DNA of 64,000 nt. Source: Gammaproteobacteria bacterium. GTDB taxonomy: Bacteria > Pseudomonadota > Gammaproteobacteria > Nevskiales > Nevskiaceae. A program made the translations under genes and the position numbers. Shown one piece after another: positions 20,711-30,196 of the stretch. The number at the start of each line of letters is the position of its first letter. The stretch's first letter is position 1. The notes below the pieces were generated by a model. That model had not been told where the DNA came from. It saw nothing but the letters and a program-made list of their open reading frames with translations, and did not search any database. The stretch covers positions 56,328 through 120,327 of the forward strand of contig JAPLSA010000022.1 of assembly GCA_026398815.1 (NCBI GenBank), given 5' to 3'.

Positions 20711-21516
20711 GCGGTGCCCCCAAGAAACGCTTCGGCCAGCACTTCCTGCACGATCAGGCCGTGCTCGAACGAATCGTCCGGACCGTCAATCCGAAGGCCG
20801 ACGACCTGCTGATCGAGATCGGCCCCGGCCGCGGCGCCTTGAGCCGCCTGCTGCTGCCGAAGCTCGAACGCCTGCGGGTGGTCGAGATCGACCGCGACGT
20901 GATCGGCCCGCTGCGCGCGGCCTGCGGCCAGTCGGACAAGCTCGAGATCCACATGGGCGATGCGCTGGCCTTCGATTTCGCCCAGTTCGCCGAGCCCGGC
21001 CGGCCGCTGCGTCTGGTCGGCAACCTGCCGTACAACATCTCCACGCCGCTGCTGTTCCACCTGCTCGATATTGCCGGGCAGGTCCGCGACATGCACTTCA
21101 TGCTGCAGAAGGAAGTGGTCGACCGCATCTGCGCCGAACCCGGCAGCGACGATTACGGCCGGCTGACGGTGTCGATGGCGGCCCGCGCGGAATCCGTGAG
21201 CCTGTTCGACGTCGGGCCGGAAGCCTTCCACCCGCCGCCGAAGGTCGACTCCGCCGTGGTGCGGATCCGTCCCCGCCCGGCGCCGTTTCCGCTGGCCGAT
21301 CTCGAAGCCTACGAGCAGCTGGTGGCGGCGGCATTCAACCAGCGGCGCAAGACGCTGGCCAATGGCCTGAAGGGCCTGCTGTCAGCGGCGCAGATCGAGG
21401 AGGCCGGCGTGGCACCGGGCATCCGCGCCGAGCAGCTGGCGCCGGATGCGTTCGCGCGCCTTGCCGATGTCTGGAGCCGCGTGCGCGCCTCGGCTGCCGG
21501 CACGGCCCAGGGCTGA
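20707..21516 (+). CDS. rsmA: 16S rRNA dimethyladenosine transferase
   Basis: Dimethylates A1518 and A1519 near the 3' end of 16S rRNA (KsgA). SAM-binding motif [15 protein letters not shown] and catalytic [14 protein letters not shown] are clear, as is the start [12 protein letters not shown]. Its 269 residues match the family. The start codon overlaps the pdxA stop. In E. coli apaG and apaH follow; here a strong hairpin and the Tad locus follow instead, and apaH appears about 9.5 kb further on. Confidence 0.98.
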   Translation: MSGAPKKRFGQHFLHDQAVLERIVRTVNPKADDLLIEIGPGRGALSRLLLPKLERLRVVEIDRDVIGPLRAACGQSDKLEIHMGDALAFDFAQFAEPGRPLRLVGNLPYNISTPLLFHLLDIAGQVRDMHFMLQKEVVDRICAEPGSDDYGRLTVSMAARAESVSLFDVGPEAFHPPPKVDSAVVRIRPRPAPFPLADLEAYEQLVAAAFNQRRKTLANGLKGLLSAAQIEEAGVAPGIRAEQLAPDAFARLADVWSRVRASAAGTAQG

Positions 21517-21573
21517 AGCCAGGCGCAGGGCTTCGCCCCGGTTCGGCTCGGCCTTGCGGCTGCTGAAACGCGA

Positions 21574-21609
21574 ATGCCCCGGCGTTCGTGTCGACGAACG
21601 CCGGGGCAT
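21574..21609. terminator. Strong stem-loop between rsmA and the Tad locus
   Basis: A perfect 16-bp inverted repeat (ATGCCCCGGCGTTCGT and its complement) with a 4-base loop lies between convergent rsmA and the last Tad gene. It is likely to end both transcripts. No long T-run is present on either side. Confidence 0.75.
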
Positions 21610-21629
21610 CGGGTGTAGCAAGCGGCGGC

Positions 21630-22022
21630 TTACTTGCTGCCCGATCCGTCCGAGGCGAACGACTCGCGCTTGAACGAATCCGGAATCGGGTGCTTGAAGC
21701 TGTTCGCGTAGCGTTCGTAGGCATTGCTGGCAGCATCGCCCGGCAGCGGCCGCGCCGTCACCGACGCGGCGCTGCCGCCGGTCTGCAGATCGACCCAGCT
21801 GCGGGCACTGGCGCCAAAGCCGGTCGCCGTAGCGGTCGCGGCCGGTGCGGCGCCCGGTGCGATGGTCACTGCCGATTCCGGTTCCGGGGCCGCACCGAGA
21901 TCGATCGTCGAGGTTTCGGCGCAGGGACAGGCCGACGCGGCAGCCGGGGCATTGGCGGCCGGGCTCTGGGCGTGGCTGGCACCGGCCGCCAGCAGGGCCG
22001 TCAGCAGTATCGTTGCGCGCAT
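21630..22022 (-). CDS. DUF3613 family exported protein of the Tad locus
   Basis: A 130-residue protein with signal peptide (MRATILLTALLAAGASHAQ), an alanine/proline-rich middle and the DUF3613 core at the C-terminal end: RSWVDLQTGGSAAS, PLPGDAASNAYERYANSFKHPIPDSF. I recall this family as a frequent companion of Tad pilus genes; its role is unknown. Two cysteines close to the mature N-terminus (ACPC) could form a disulfide. It is the last gene of the cluster, 67 bases after tadD. Confidence 0.8.
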   Translation of the reverse strand: MRATILLTALLAAGASHAQSPAANAPAAASACPCAETSTIDLGAAPEPESAVTIAPGAAPAATATATGFGASARSWVDLQTGGSAASVTARPLPGDAASNAYERYANSFKHPIPDSFKRESFASDGSGSK

Positions 22023-22089
22023 CTTCGTTCTCCTGTGTCGCGGCTGGCGTGCGGCCATCCGTCGGTACGTCGTGTTGGGGGCGGCGGGT

Positions 22090-22806
22090 TCAGCCGGGTG
22101 TGCGTCCGCTGCGGGCGAGTTGCTGGTTGCGGATCAGCTGCGCCTGGCTGCGCAACTGTTTCACGGTTTCCGGCGAGGTTCCCGATTGTTTCGCCATCTG
22201 GTCGGCTCCGACCTGATTACCGGTCAGCAGCATCAGGACGATCAGGTTGTTGCGGCTCTTCAGCTGTCCAGGCGCCAGCTCGGCGGCCGTCGACAGTTCG
22301 GGCAGCGCCTCGCCGTAGCGACCGGCTTCCATCAGCGCGTAGCCGAGATCGTTGCGGATCTCGACGTCGGTCGGCAGACGGCTCGCGGCATTGCGCAGCG
22401 CCCGGATGGCCGCGCCGAGATCCTTCGGCGCGGTCAGCAGGCCGATGCCATGCCAGGCCTTGCCTTCCAGCGGCCCGCCCATCAACCGCCGGTACAGCAG
22501 CTCCGCCTGGTCGCGCTGCTTCAGATGGCGGCGCGTCTCGGCTTCCAGATACAGCACTTCGGGATCGTCGCGCGTCTGCTGCTTCTGCGCCTCGATATGG
22601 GCGAGCGCGGCGTAGTACTGCCCCTGCTCCAGCAGCGCCTCGATCGCCTCGGTCTTGATCTGCTGCATCTTGACCGGGTCGGCGGCGGCCACTTCGTAGT
22701 TGTCGGCCGGCAGCGGCCGCGCCGGCTGGCTCTTGCAGGCCGCCAGGCCGGACAGGCCGGACAGGCCGAGCAGGCCACACAGCAGCAGGACCGATGCGCG
22801 TCTCAC
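22090..22806 (-). CDS. tadD: Tad pilus assembly TPR lipoprotein TadD
   Basis: A 238-residue lipoprotein (signal ending LSGLAAC) made mostly of TPR-type helical repeats (for example EALLEQGQYYAALAHIEAQ, EVLYLEAETRRHLKQRDQAE and DVEIRNDLGYALMEAGRYGEALPEL). TadD proteins are thought to act as pilotins or assembly scaffolds for the RcpA secretin. Its start overlaps tadC by 4 bases, so it is translationally coupled. Confidence 0.87.
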   Translation of the reverse strand: MRRASVLLLCGLLGLSGLSGLAACKSQPARPLPADNYEVAAADPVKMQQIKTEAIEALLEQGQYYAALAHIEAQKQQTRDDPEVLYLEAETRRHLKQRDQAELLYRRLMGGPLEGKAWHGIGLLTAPKDLGAAIRALRNAASRLPTDVEIRNDLGYALMEAGRYGEALPELSTAAELAPGQLKSRNNLIVLMLLTGNQVGADQMAKQSGTSPETVKQLRSQAQLIRNQQLARSGRTPG

Positions 22807-23750
22807 TGCGAGCCGCCACCTGACACCGAACCGAGCGTGCTCATGATCGACAGCGCAGCCGGGCCGGCGACGAAGATCAGCAGCGCCGGGAAGAAGAACA
22901 GCACCATCACCACGGTCATCCGACCGGAAATGACGTTGACCTTCTCGCGCAGGTCCATGCCGCGCCGTTCCTCGATCAGCTTCATCATGTCGAGCAGCGG
23001 TTCGCGCACTTCGCCGCCGTAGCGGTCAACCTGGCGCAACACGCCGAGCACGCTGCTGAGGTCGTCGACTTCCATCACGTCGCCCAGCTGCCGCAGCACG
23101 GTGCTGGTATCGGCGCCGGCATCGAACTGGCGCACGCAGGAATCGAATTCGCGGCCCAGCTCGGGCAGCACGCCGCGCCCTTCGCGGACGATCGAACCGA
23201 GCGCCTGCCGCGTCGACAGGCCGGCTTCGAACAGCAGCACCAGCAGGTGCACAAACAGCGGCACTTCGCTGCGCATCCGGGCACGGCGGCTGGAGGCGGC
23301 GCTGCGCAGCACCCAGCGCGGCAGCAGCATCGACAGGATCAGCGCCGCGATGATCATCATCACCAGCGACAGGCCCTGGAACAGCTTGCCGCCCAGCGTG
23401 ATTCCGGCCAGCACGCCCAGGCCGAGCAGGATCGGCACCAGACCCTGCAGCGCGTAGAACAGCAACCGCGCTTCCGGTCCGCGCCAGCCGGCCTGGGCCA
23501 GCAGGCGCGGCGTCTCGCCTTCCTTGTCGACCAGCTTTTCCAGCGACTGGCCCTGGCGCGCGAAGCCTTCCAGCAGCTGTTTGTGATCAGCGCCTTCGAA
23601 GTCCTCGGCACCTTCGCCGATCAACCCGAGACGACGGCGCAAGCGCCGCGCGCTGCGCGCTTCCAGCGCCATGTAGATCAGCACGCCGAGGGTGGCGACG
23701 CCGAACAGGATCGCGAACGCCACCACGAACTGGAAGATGGTCGGACTCAT
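22803..23750 (-). CDS. tadC: Tad pilus inner-membrane protein TadC
   Basis: GspF-like inner-membrane platform protein (type II secretion F domain) paired with TadB. There are hydrophobic helices at the N-terminus (FQFVVAFAILFGVATLGVLIY), two in the middle (GLVPILLGLGVLAGITLG, SLVMMIIAALILSMLLPRWV) and one at the C-terminus (VVMVLFFFPALLIFVAGPAAL). The F-domain core runs about residues 165-285. Overlaps tadB by 4 bases. Confidence 0.92.
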   Translation of the reverse strand: MSPTIFQFVVAFAILFGVATLGVLIYMALEARSARRLRRRLGLIGEGAEDFEGADHKQLLEGFARQGQSLEKLVDKEGETPRLLAQAGWRGPEARLLFYALQGLVPILLGLGVLAGITLGGKLFQGLSLVMMIIAALILSMLLPRWVLRSAASSRRARMRSEVPLFVHLLVLLFEAGLSTRQALGSIVREGRGVLPELGREFDSCVRQFDAGADTSTVLRQLGDVMEVDDLSSVLGVLRQVDRYGGEVREPLLDMMKLIEERRGMDLREKVNVISGRMTVVMVLFFFPALLIFVAGPAALSIMSTLGSVSGGGSQ

Positions 23751-24673
23751 GAATCACTCTCGTCGATGCCCTTGAGCATCCACCACAACGCGATGAAGCC
23801 CAGGAACAGCATCGAACCCGATCCGATCAGCAGCATGCCGCCCTTCGGATCGGCCAGCATCTTGTCGTAGTACTTCGGGTTGCTGAGGTACATGTAGACG
23901 AACAGGATGACGTTGATCACCGCGAGCATCTTCGCGGAGAACCGCGTTTCCGCCGTCAGCGCCCGCAGTTCCTGCGCCGCGCCGGCGCGCTGGCGGATCA
24001 GCACGATCAGGCTCTTGAGCACGCCGCGCATGCTGCCGCCGTACTTGCGGTTGATGCTGGCCGCCATCGCCATGACCTTCAGGTCGCGCAGCCGGTGGAT
24101 GTCGCCGGCTTCCGACAGAACCTGTTCCAGCAAGGCACCGAGGCGCACCTGGCGGCTGATCGAGATGAACAGCGGCTGGATCGGATTCGGCGCCTCGCGC
24201 GCGGCCTGGTTCAGCGCCTCGTCCAGCGTGTTGCCGGCGGCCAGCACGCGGATCACGTTCTCCAGATAGGCCGGCAGCTGTTCGACGATCTTGCGCCGCC
24301 GCCATACTGCCTGCTGCACCAGCACGATGTAGAACAGCAGCAGGAACACGCCGAGCAGCGGCAGCGTGTACAGCGGCCCGAGCGCGATCAGCAGGAACAC
24401 GGCGACCGCGCCGACGATCAGCAGCAGCCGCACCACGGCGGCCGGACGGATGTCCGAACCGGTGCGCCAGAACAGGTGGCAGATCGCCCGCAGGAAGCGG
24501 TTGTTGATCACCGTGCTGCCCTGCCCGATCGCCGTCTCGTCGCTGCCGGACACCCGCAGGCGCAGCTTCAGGTCGGCATCGGTCTCCCGTTCGCGGGCCT
24601 GCAGGAACAGCCACACCGAGCCGCCGAGCAGCAGCACGGCAGCCAGCACGAACAGCACCACGACGACGTTCAT
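23747..24673 (-). CDS. tadB: Tad pilus inner-membrane protein TadB
   Basis: GspF-like platform protein of the Tad machine; with TadC it is thought to couple the TadA ATPase to pilin polymerisation. It has an N-terminal membrane helix (VVVLFVLAAVLLLGGSVWLFL), a pair at about 85-120 and a C-terminal pair (MLAVINVILFVYMYLSN and GMLLIGSGSMLFLGFIALWWML), with the F domain about 140-265 (ENVIRVLAAGNTLDEALNQA). It overlaps both neighbours by 4 bases. Confidence 0.92.
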   Translation of the reverse strand: MNVVVVLFVLAAVLLLGGSVWLFLQARERETDADLKLRLRVSGSDETAIGQGSTVINNRFLRAICHLFWRTGSDIRPAAVVRLLLIVGAVAVFLLIALGPLYTLPLLGVFLLLFYIVLVQQAVWRRRKIVEQLPAYLENVIRVLAAGNTLDEALNQAAREAPNPIQPLFISISRQVRLGALLEQVLSEAGDIHRLRDLKVMAMAASINRKYGGSMRGVLKSLIVLIRQRAGAAQELRALTAETRFSAKMLAVINVILFVYMYLSNPKYYDKMLADPKGGMLLIGSGSMLFLGFIALWWMLKGIDESDS

Positions 24674-25884
24674 GCAGCCTCCCGCGGCACCAGCGTGCCG
24701 GTGTCTGGTTCGTAGCGGAAGACGTCATGCATCGACAGCTCGCGCCCGTGCATGCCGCGCAGTTCGGTGATCGACATCACTCGCCGCTGGCCGCTCGGCA
24801 GGCGCGCCACCTGCACCAGCAGCTGGATCGCGGCGGCGATCTGGCCACGCAAGGTCAGCTCGCCGCCGGTATAGCCGGCAAAGCCCGCCAGCAGTTCGAT
24901 GCGGTGCATCGCGTCGCGGACGTTGTTGGCGTGCAGCGTGGTCATCGAGCCATCGTGGCCGGTGTTCATCGCCTGCAGCATGTCGAGCACTTCATCGCCG
25001 CGCACCTCGCCGACGATGATGCGGTCCGGGCGCATGCGCAGCGCGTTGCGCACCAGGTCGCGGGCAGTGATCGCCCGCTGGCCTTCCAGGTTCGGCGGCC
25101 GGGTTTCCAGCCGCACGACATGGCTGTGGCGCAGGCGCAGCTCGGCGGCATCCTCGACGGTGACGATGCGCTCGCCCGGCGGAATCCAGCTGCTCAGCAT
25201 GTTGAGGAAGGTGGTCTTGCCCGAGCCGGTGCCGCCCACCACGATCAGGTTCGCGCGGTTCTCGACGCGATGCTTGAGATAGGCGATTTCCTGCTCGGTG
25301 ATGCTGCCGCTGCGCACCAGATCTTCGGCGGTCAGCGGAATCTTGCGGAACTTGCGGATCGACAGGCAGGGCCCGTCGAGCGCGATCGGCGGAATGATCG
25401 CGTTGATGCGCGAGCCGTCCGGCAGTCGGGCGTCGACCATCGGCGTCGATTCGTCGACGCGCCGTCCCAGCGGCGCGAGGATGCGCTGGATCACGCGGAT
25501 CACGTGGTTGTCGTCGTTGAAGCGCACCGGTGCCGAGTACAGCCGGCCGGCGCGTTCGATGAAGACATTGTTCGGGCCGTTGACGACGATGTCGTTGACC
25601 GTGTCGTCGTCGACCAGGCTCTGGATCGGCCCGAAGCCCAGCAGTTCGTTGCGGGCGTCCTCGATCAGCGCTTCCGATTCGCGCTGGTTGACCGGCAGGC
25701 GCTGTTCCAGCACGTAGCGGCGCACCTGCTCGGCGACAAAGCGTTCGACCTTCTCCGCCGACCAGGTGTAGATGTCGAGCTTGCGGTCCTCGATCTGCGC
25801 GATCAGGTGCCGGTGGACGCTGCTCTTCAGCGTCTGGTACTGGTCCGACAGGCGAAACCGTTCGACCGGGTCAGCGGCGGCCAT
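24670..25884 (-). CDS. tadA: Tad pilus assembly ATPase TadA (CpaF)
   Basis: Secretion-superfamily hexameric ATPase that powers Flp pilus assembly. It shows the N-terminal CpaF domain (VNDIVVNGPNNVFIERAGRLY), Walker A IVVGGTGSGKTTFLNML, the Asp box region ERIVTVEDAAELRLRHSHVVRLETRP and Walker B PDRIIVGEVRGDEVLDML, plus the His box GHDGSMTTLHANN. Length 404 is usual for the family. Confidence 0.97.
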   Translation of the reverse strand: MAAADPVERFRLSDQYQTLKSSVHRHLIAQIEDRKLDIYTWSAEKVERFVAEQVRRYVLEQRLPVNQRESEALIEDARNELLGFGPIQSLVDDDTVNDIVVNGPNNVFIERAGRLYSAPVRFNDDNHVIRVIQRILAPLGRRVDESTPMVDARLPDGSRINAIIPPIALDGPCLSIRKFRKIPLTAEDLVRSGSITEQEIAYLKHRVENRANLIVVGGTGSGKTTFLNMLSSWIPPGERIVTVEDAAELRLRHSHVVRLETRPPNLEGQRAITARDLVRNALRMRPDRIIVGEVRGDEVLDMLQAMNTGHDGSMTTLHANNVRDAMHRIELLAGFAGYTGGELTLRGQIAAAIQLLVQVARLPSGQRRVMSITELRGMHGRELSMHDVFRYEPDTGTLVPREAA

Positions 25885-25890
25885 CGTCGG

Positions 25891-27084
25891 TTACCGGAGC
25901 AGGCGGTCGAGGAAGCCCTGCTGCTGGGCCACCGGCTTCATGTCGCCCGACAGCAATGTCGTCGCGAGATCGCGCACGTCACCGCAGTAGGGGTCTTTCT
26001 TGACCAGCGTGAACAGCGGCTCGCCAGAGTTCATCGACAGCAGCCGGTTGAAGCTTTCGGTATGCAGCGCCGTCAGCAGCGGCAGCTCGAACAGCTCGGC
26101 GAGGTTGCGCGGCTCCAGGCCCAGCCGGCGGCGGTAGTTGTCGACCACCAGCGAGGCGCGCTCCAGCGAGCAGTCCTGGGCCCGCAGCGCGCGCAGCAGA
26201 TACTTGTTGTGCCGCGATTTCAGGATCGACTGGTCGGACAGCAGCAGCGTGCGATCCGCCATGTCGACCAGGCCGGCCACCGCCGCGATCGGCGCGTGAC
26301 CATCGATGGCGACCACCGTGTACGCGAACAGGCCGCGCAGCACCTGCATCAGCTTCAGCAGCTGCTCGGGTTCGAAGCTGCCGCGACCGAGCAGGTCTTC
26401 CGGCAGGCTCAGCACGTACAGGCCGCTGCCGTGCTTCGGGAACGCGGTGTCGATCAGCGTCTGGTCGCAGCGATGCGCGTCGTTGACGGCATCGAGCACG
26501 TTGTAGGTCGGGTTCAGGTTCAGGAAGATCGCCGCCGCGCCGGACGGCGTCGCGAGATCGACCAGCAGCACCCTGTCCGCCGGGCCCTGCTTTTCGGCGA
26601 TGGCCAGCGCCAGATGCTCGGCGAAGAAGGCGATCGACTCGTGCGGATGGCCGGACACGGTCAGGAAGATCTGGCCGCTGCGCGCCGGCACCACGGCGGC
26701 GGTCGACGCGGCGCTGCGCTTCAGCAGCCGGTTGATCTGGCTGCCCAGCGTGGCGTCATCGCGACCGCGGACCAGGAAATCGCGCGCGCCGGCGCGCATC
26801 GCCGCCAGCAGGCATTCCGCGTTCTCGCCGTTGCCGAGCCCGACCACCGGGATCTGCCAGTGCCGCTCGTGGAACTGCTCCACGAACGAGGCCCGCAGCA
26901 TCGCGTTGGCCGAGGTGAACTCGCAGAACACCATGTCGTAGCGGGACTGCGCCGCGACAGCCTGCAGCAGCTGCGAAGGCTCGGTGCCGCGAATCAGGAC
27001 GGCGTCCAGATTCGCGTCATCGGCGGATTCCAGCCAGTGCTCGAAGCCGGGATCATCGGCAACGACCAGCACTTTCGTTTTCAT
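25891..27084 (-). CDS. tadZ: Tad pilus localisation protein TadZ/CpaE with degenerate P-loop
   Basis: Receiver-like N-terminal domain (about 1-120, TKVLVVADDPGFEHWLESAD) followed by a MinD/ParA-like domain. These proteins place the Tad machine at the cell pole or membrane. Normally the second domain opens with a deviant Walker A of the KGGxGxST type. Here the matching stretch is QIFLTVSGHPHESIAFFAEHLAL, without the signature lysine or the KGG, while the downstream RVLLVDLATPSG strand is kept. It therefore probably does not hydrolyse ATP in the usual way. It ends 6 bases before tadA. Confidence 0.88.
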   Translation of the reverse strand: MKTKVLVVADDPGFEHWLESADDANLDAVLIRGTEPSQLLQAVAAQSRYDMVFCEFTSANAMLRASFVEQFHERHWQIPVVGLGNGENAECLLAAMRAGARDFLVRGRDDATLGSQINRLLKRSAASTAAVVPARSGQIFLTVSGHPHESIAFFAEHLALAIAEKQGPADRVLLVDLATPSGAAAIFLNLNPTYNVLDAVNDAHRCDQTLIDTAFPKHGSGLYVLSLPEDLLGRGSFEPEQLLKLMQVLRGLFAYTVVAIDGHAPIAAVAGLVDMADRTLLLSDQSILKSRHNKYLLRALRAQDCSLERASLVVDNYRRRLGLEPRNLAELFELPLLTALHTESFNRLLSMNSGEPLFTLVKKDPYCGDVRDLATTLLSGDMKPVAQQQGFLDRLLR

Positions 27085-27126
27085 GAAGACACCATCGGCG
27101 TGCGGGGCTCGTCGGATGTCCGGGGC

Positions 27127-28488
27127 TTACTTGCTGTAACCGGTGGCCGCGTCCTGACCGAAATCGCCGGTCTCCAGGAACATCGTCTCGGCAAAGTTCG
27201 GGCGGTAGTTGTCGAGGCTGGCGCCCGGCAGCGCCGGCGTCTGCGTGCCCCGGGACATCGGGCGCACCAGATGCGGCGTGATGATCATGATCAGTTCCTT
27301 CTCGGTGCGGTTGATGCTCGTGGTCCGGAAGAACGCGCCCAGCACCGGGATGTCACCCAGCCACGGCACCTTGTCGACGTTGTTGGTCAGGTTGCTGCTG
27401 ACCAGCCCCGACAGCACGAAGGTTTCACCATCGCCCAGTTCAACCGTGGTGTCGGTGCGCCGGATGATGATGCCCGGCACTGTGGTGCCCTGGATGGTCA
27501 CCGCGTTGGTGAAGTCGAGATCGCTGACTTCCGGCGCCACCTTGACCGCGATGCGGCTGTTGGAAAGCACGGTCGGCGTCAGGTTCAGGCGCACGCCGAA
27601 CTCGCGGAACTGCACTGTGATCGCGCCGCCACCGGTCGCGCTGCCCTGCGGCACCGGATACGGGAATTCGCCGCCGGCGAGGAAGCTGGCGGTCTGGCCG
27701 CTGAGCGCGGTCAGGCTCGGTTCGGCCAAGGTCCGCGCCAGGCCCTTGCGCTCCAGCACGCTGAGGATGCCGGTGTAGCCGTTGTTGCCGAACACGATGT
27801 TGAAGGCGTCGCCGATCGGCAGGAAGCCGGTCGCGCTCAGGAAGCCGTCGCCGATGGCGTTGCCCAGCGACGTCGCTGACCGCGAGATGGTGCCCGGGTT
27901 GCCGATGCCGCCGACCGTGTTGTTGCCGAGCTTGAACAGGTTGATGCCGTACTGCTGCAGGGTCGTGCGGTTGACCTCGACGATCTTGACCTGGCTCATC
28001 ACCTGCGTTTCGCCTCCGGCGAAGCTGCGATCGGCCGGTGCCGGCGCGTCCTTGTCGCGCGGGCTGGTCGACAGCGTGGCCTTGCGGTGCGCCAGCAGGC
28101 TCGGCGTGGTGCCGTCGAGCGCGCCGCCCGGCTGGATGTTCATCCCTGACAGCTCAGGGTCCGGCGCCACTGCCGTGGCCACCGCGATCCGGTACTCGGT
28201 CGCGCCGCCGCCCCGGGTCCAGACCAGCAGGCTGGTCACGCCGCCGGACTTGCCGTTGATCAGCACCTCGCGGCCATTGACGACGTTGACGTCGGCGATC
28301 TTCGGCTGGCCCACCGCCACCCGCGCGACCGGCCCCTTGGCGCGGATCAGCTTGTGGGTGCCGGGTTCGACGGTGATCGTCTCCACCGCCCCGTCGGCGC
28401 TCGCCTGCGGCGCATGGCCGAGGACCGAGGTGGCGATCAGCGCGATGCCGAGTACGCGGGAAAGCTGTCGACCGATCGAGAAGCGCAT
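27127..28488 (-). CDS. rcpA: Tad pilus outer-membrane secretin RcpA (CpaC)
   Basis: Forms the outer-membrane pore for the Flp pilus. The start at 28488 (MRFSIGRQLS) is chosen because AAGGA lies 7-9 bases upstream and a clear signal peptide ending ASA follows; an in-frame ATG at 28578, overlapping the cpaB stop, would add 30 residues. An N-terminal pilus-assembly/N0-like domain (THKLIRAKGPVARVAVGQP, VLINGKSGGVTSLLVW) precedes the secretin domain (LARTLAEPSLTALSGQTASF to NVDKVPWLGDIPVLGAFFR and ELIMIITPHLVRP). The last region, after residue 415, is a short tail. Confidence 0.94.
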   Translation of the reverse strand: MRFSIGRQLSRVLGIALIATSVLGHAPQASADGAVETITVEPGTHKLIRAKGPVARVAVGQPKIADVNVVNGREVLINGKSGGVTSLLVWTRGGGATEYRIAVATAVAPDPELSGMNIQPGGALDGTTPSLLAHRKATLSTSPRDKDAPAPADRSFAGGETQVMSQVKIVEVNRTTLQQYGINLFKLGNNTVGGIGNPGTISRSATSLGNAIGDGFLSATGFLPIGDAFNIVFGNNGYTGILSVLERKGLARTLAEPSLTALSGQTASFLAGGEFPYPVPQGSATGGGAITVQFREFGVRLNLTPTVLSNSRIAVKVAPEVSDLDFTNAVTIQGTTVPGIIIRRTDTTVELGDGETFVLSGLVSSNLTNNVDKVPWLGDIPVLGAFFRTTSINRTEKELIMIITPHLVRPMSRGTQTPALPGASLDNYRPNFAETMFLETGDFGQDAATGYSK

Positions 28489-28574
28489 GCCGGATTCCTT
28501 GCTGCCTGGAGGCGACGACCGGGCGATGTCCCGACCGCGATGAAAGAGGGAATGAATGAGAGTTCGCCGGCCGT

Positions 28575-29627
28575 TCATGGCGACACCGACTTGAGGTCAG
28601 AACCGCGGATGATCTCGATGGTCGGCGGGCTTGCCGGCGCAAGGCGCACCGGCGGCTTCTTCTTTTCCTTGGCCACCATCTTGGTCAGCTCGGTGGCAGT
28701 GATGATCTGCTCGGCTGCCAGCGCGGCCGCAGCGGCTTCGGCTTCAGCCTTGGCCTTCTCGGCCGCGGTCAGCGGCTTGGCCGGCGCCGCCGGTTCGACC
28801 GACACCGCCGCGATCGCCGGCGCATCGCCAGCCGGGGCTGCAGCCGGATCGGTGGCAGCGACCTCGGCCGGCGCGCCATGCAGCGCCAGACGCAGTTCGC
28901 CGTAGGAGGCGCCGAGCAGCACGCGGGTGACCTGCAGTTCCGGAATCGCCAGCACCGCCGTGCGCTCGCGGCGCTGCTGCTGCGGATTCTTGTTGCGGTC
29001 CTTGGAATCCTCGAGGCCTTTTGGCGGATCGACCAGATGGTCCTCGTACGCCAGCACCTTGATGTCGCGGATCAGCACGCGGGCCTGGGTGGGAATGTCC
29101 TTCTTCTCTTCTTCCTTCGCCGCTTCCTCGCCGGTCGGCGTGTCGGTCACCGACTTGATGTATACCAGCACGTCGACGATGTCGCCCGGGCGAACGAAGC
29201 CGCCGACGCCGACCACGTCGTCCACCTTCAGCGACAGCGCCCGGTGGCCTTCCGGCACGCCGCGCGCGATCAGATTGGTGTCCTTGAAGAAGCGCGGCAC
29301 CACCGGCGCACCAGCATCGATGTCGATCATCGGCGTGCGGCCGATGGCGTCGTTGACGTTGGCGAAATATTCGGTCGGCGCGATGGTCATCGGCGCGACG
29401 ACGATATCGCTGTCCTTGATCGGCACGTTGGCAGCCAGTGGACGCGTGGCCACCACCACCATGATCTGCGGCGCGGCCGGCACGGCGGCTTCGGTCTGGG
29501 CCTGTTGCTGGGCCCGCGCTGCACTTTCGGCGAACCCGCGACTCATTCGCCAGCCGACGATCACGAGCACGATCGCGATCAGTCCGAGCACGATCGCGAT
29601 CACACGAATCGCGTTGCTGTTGTTCAT
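28575..29627 (-). CDS. cpaB: Tad pilus assembly protein RcpC/CpaB
   Basis: A 350-residue periplasmic protein tethered by an N-terminal membrane helix (VIAIVLGLIAIVLVIVGW), with a SAF domain (VVVATRPLAANVPIKDSDI) and the RcpC/CpaB core (VDDVVGVGGFVRPGDIVDVLVYI). It is thought to stabilise or gate the RcpA secretin. The C-terminal 90 residues are rich in Ala, Pro and Lys and are probably flexible. The stop overlaps a possible early rcpA start. Confidence 0.92.
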   Translation of the reverse strand: MNNSNAIRVIAIVLGLIAIVLVIVGWRMSRGFAESAARAQQQAQTEAAVPAAPQIMVVVATRPLAANVPIKDSDIVVAPMTIAPTEYFANVNDAIGRTPMIDIDAGAPVVPRFFKDTNLIARGVPEGHRALSLKVDDVVGVGGFVRPGDIVDVLVYIKSVTDTPTGEEAAKEEEKKDIPTQARVLIRDIKVLAYEDHLVDPPKGLEDSKDRNKNPQQQRRERTAVLAIPELQVTRVLLGASYGELRLALHGAPAEVAATDPAAAPAGDAPAIAAVSVEPAAPAKPLTAAEKAKAEAEAAAAALAAEQIITATELTKMVAKEKKKPPVRLAPASPPTIEIIRGSDLKSVSP

Positions 29628-29725
29628 GCTGCGCAGCTCCCTTCTTGGTGTATGCCGCTGTTTTCGCGGCAGCTTAAACGATCTATGTCCGCTGTTTCAG
29701 TTTGATGCCGACGGCTTCCCGAGCC

Positions 29726-30196
29726 CTACGAAAGCCGCCCAGCGGCAGTGGCTGTGAGGACCGGCGGCAACGGCGGAACGGCACCTACCAGCGGGATCGG
29801 GATGGTCGGGAACAGGGTCGGCGTGGTCAGGCTGTAAGTGATCACGGCCACCAGCGTGTCACCGGCCGAACCGTCCTCCTGCAGCGTGTAGGACACCGTC
29901 AGCGCAGGCGGCACCGTGGCCCCCGCCGCCGTGAAATTCCGGGCGATCGCGAGATTGCCCTGCGCCTGCGCGGCAGCCAGGTAAGCACCGGAGTTATTGC
30001 CAGGCGCTACCGCGATCGCGGCCCGTACCGCTTCCTGCGCCAGGAAGTTGATGCGCTGCTGCAGGAAGTAGATGTAGCCGTAGCAGATGCCGCCGTAGAC
30101 GATGGCGAACACGATCGGGAAGATCAGGGCGAACTCGATGGCCGAGGCACCGGCAAGCCGGCGCGGCAGTCGACGGACAAGGCGATCAGAAGCCAT
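29726..30196 (-). CDS. tadE: TadE family pseudopilin
   Basis: A 156-residue minor pilin: basic N-terminus, then GASAIEFALIFPIVFAIVYGG, the TadE signature with the conserved Glu five residues after the processing site, processed by the TadV peptidase. The rest is a small periplasmic domain ending in a proline-rich stretch. No TadF or TadG partner is seen in the locus. It overlaps tadV by 11 bases. Confidence 0.9.
   Translation of the reverse strand: MASDRLVRRLPRRLAGASAIEFALIFPIVFAIVYGGICYGYIYFLQQRINFLAQEAVRAAIAVAPGNNSGAYLAAAQAQGNLAIARNFTAAGATVPPALTVSYTLQEDGSAGDTLVAVITYSLTTPTLFPTIPIPLVGAVPPLPPVLTATAAGRLS

Noticed and set aside
24727-27879. A 1,050-codon open frame on the plus strand across tadA, tadZ and rcpA
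   Set aside because: It crosses three well-supported minus-strand genes and has no recognisable motif; a GC-skew shadow of highly GC-rich third positions.
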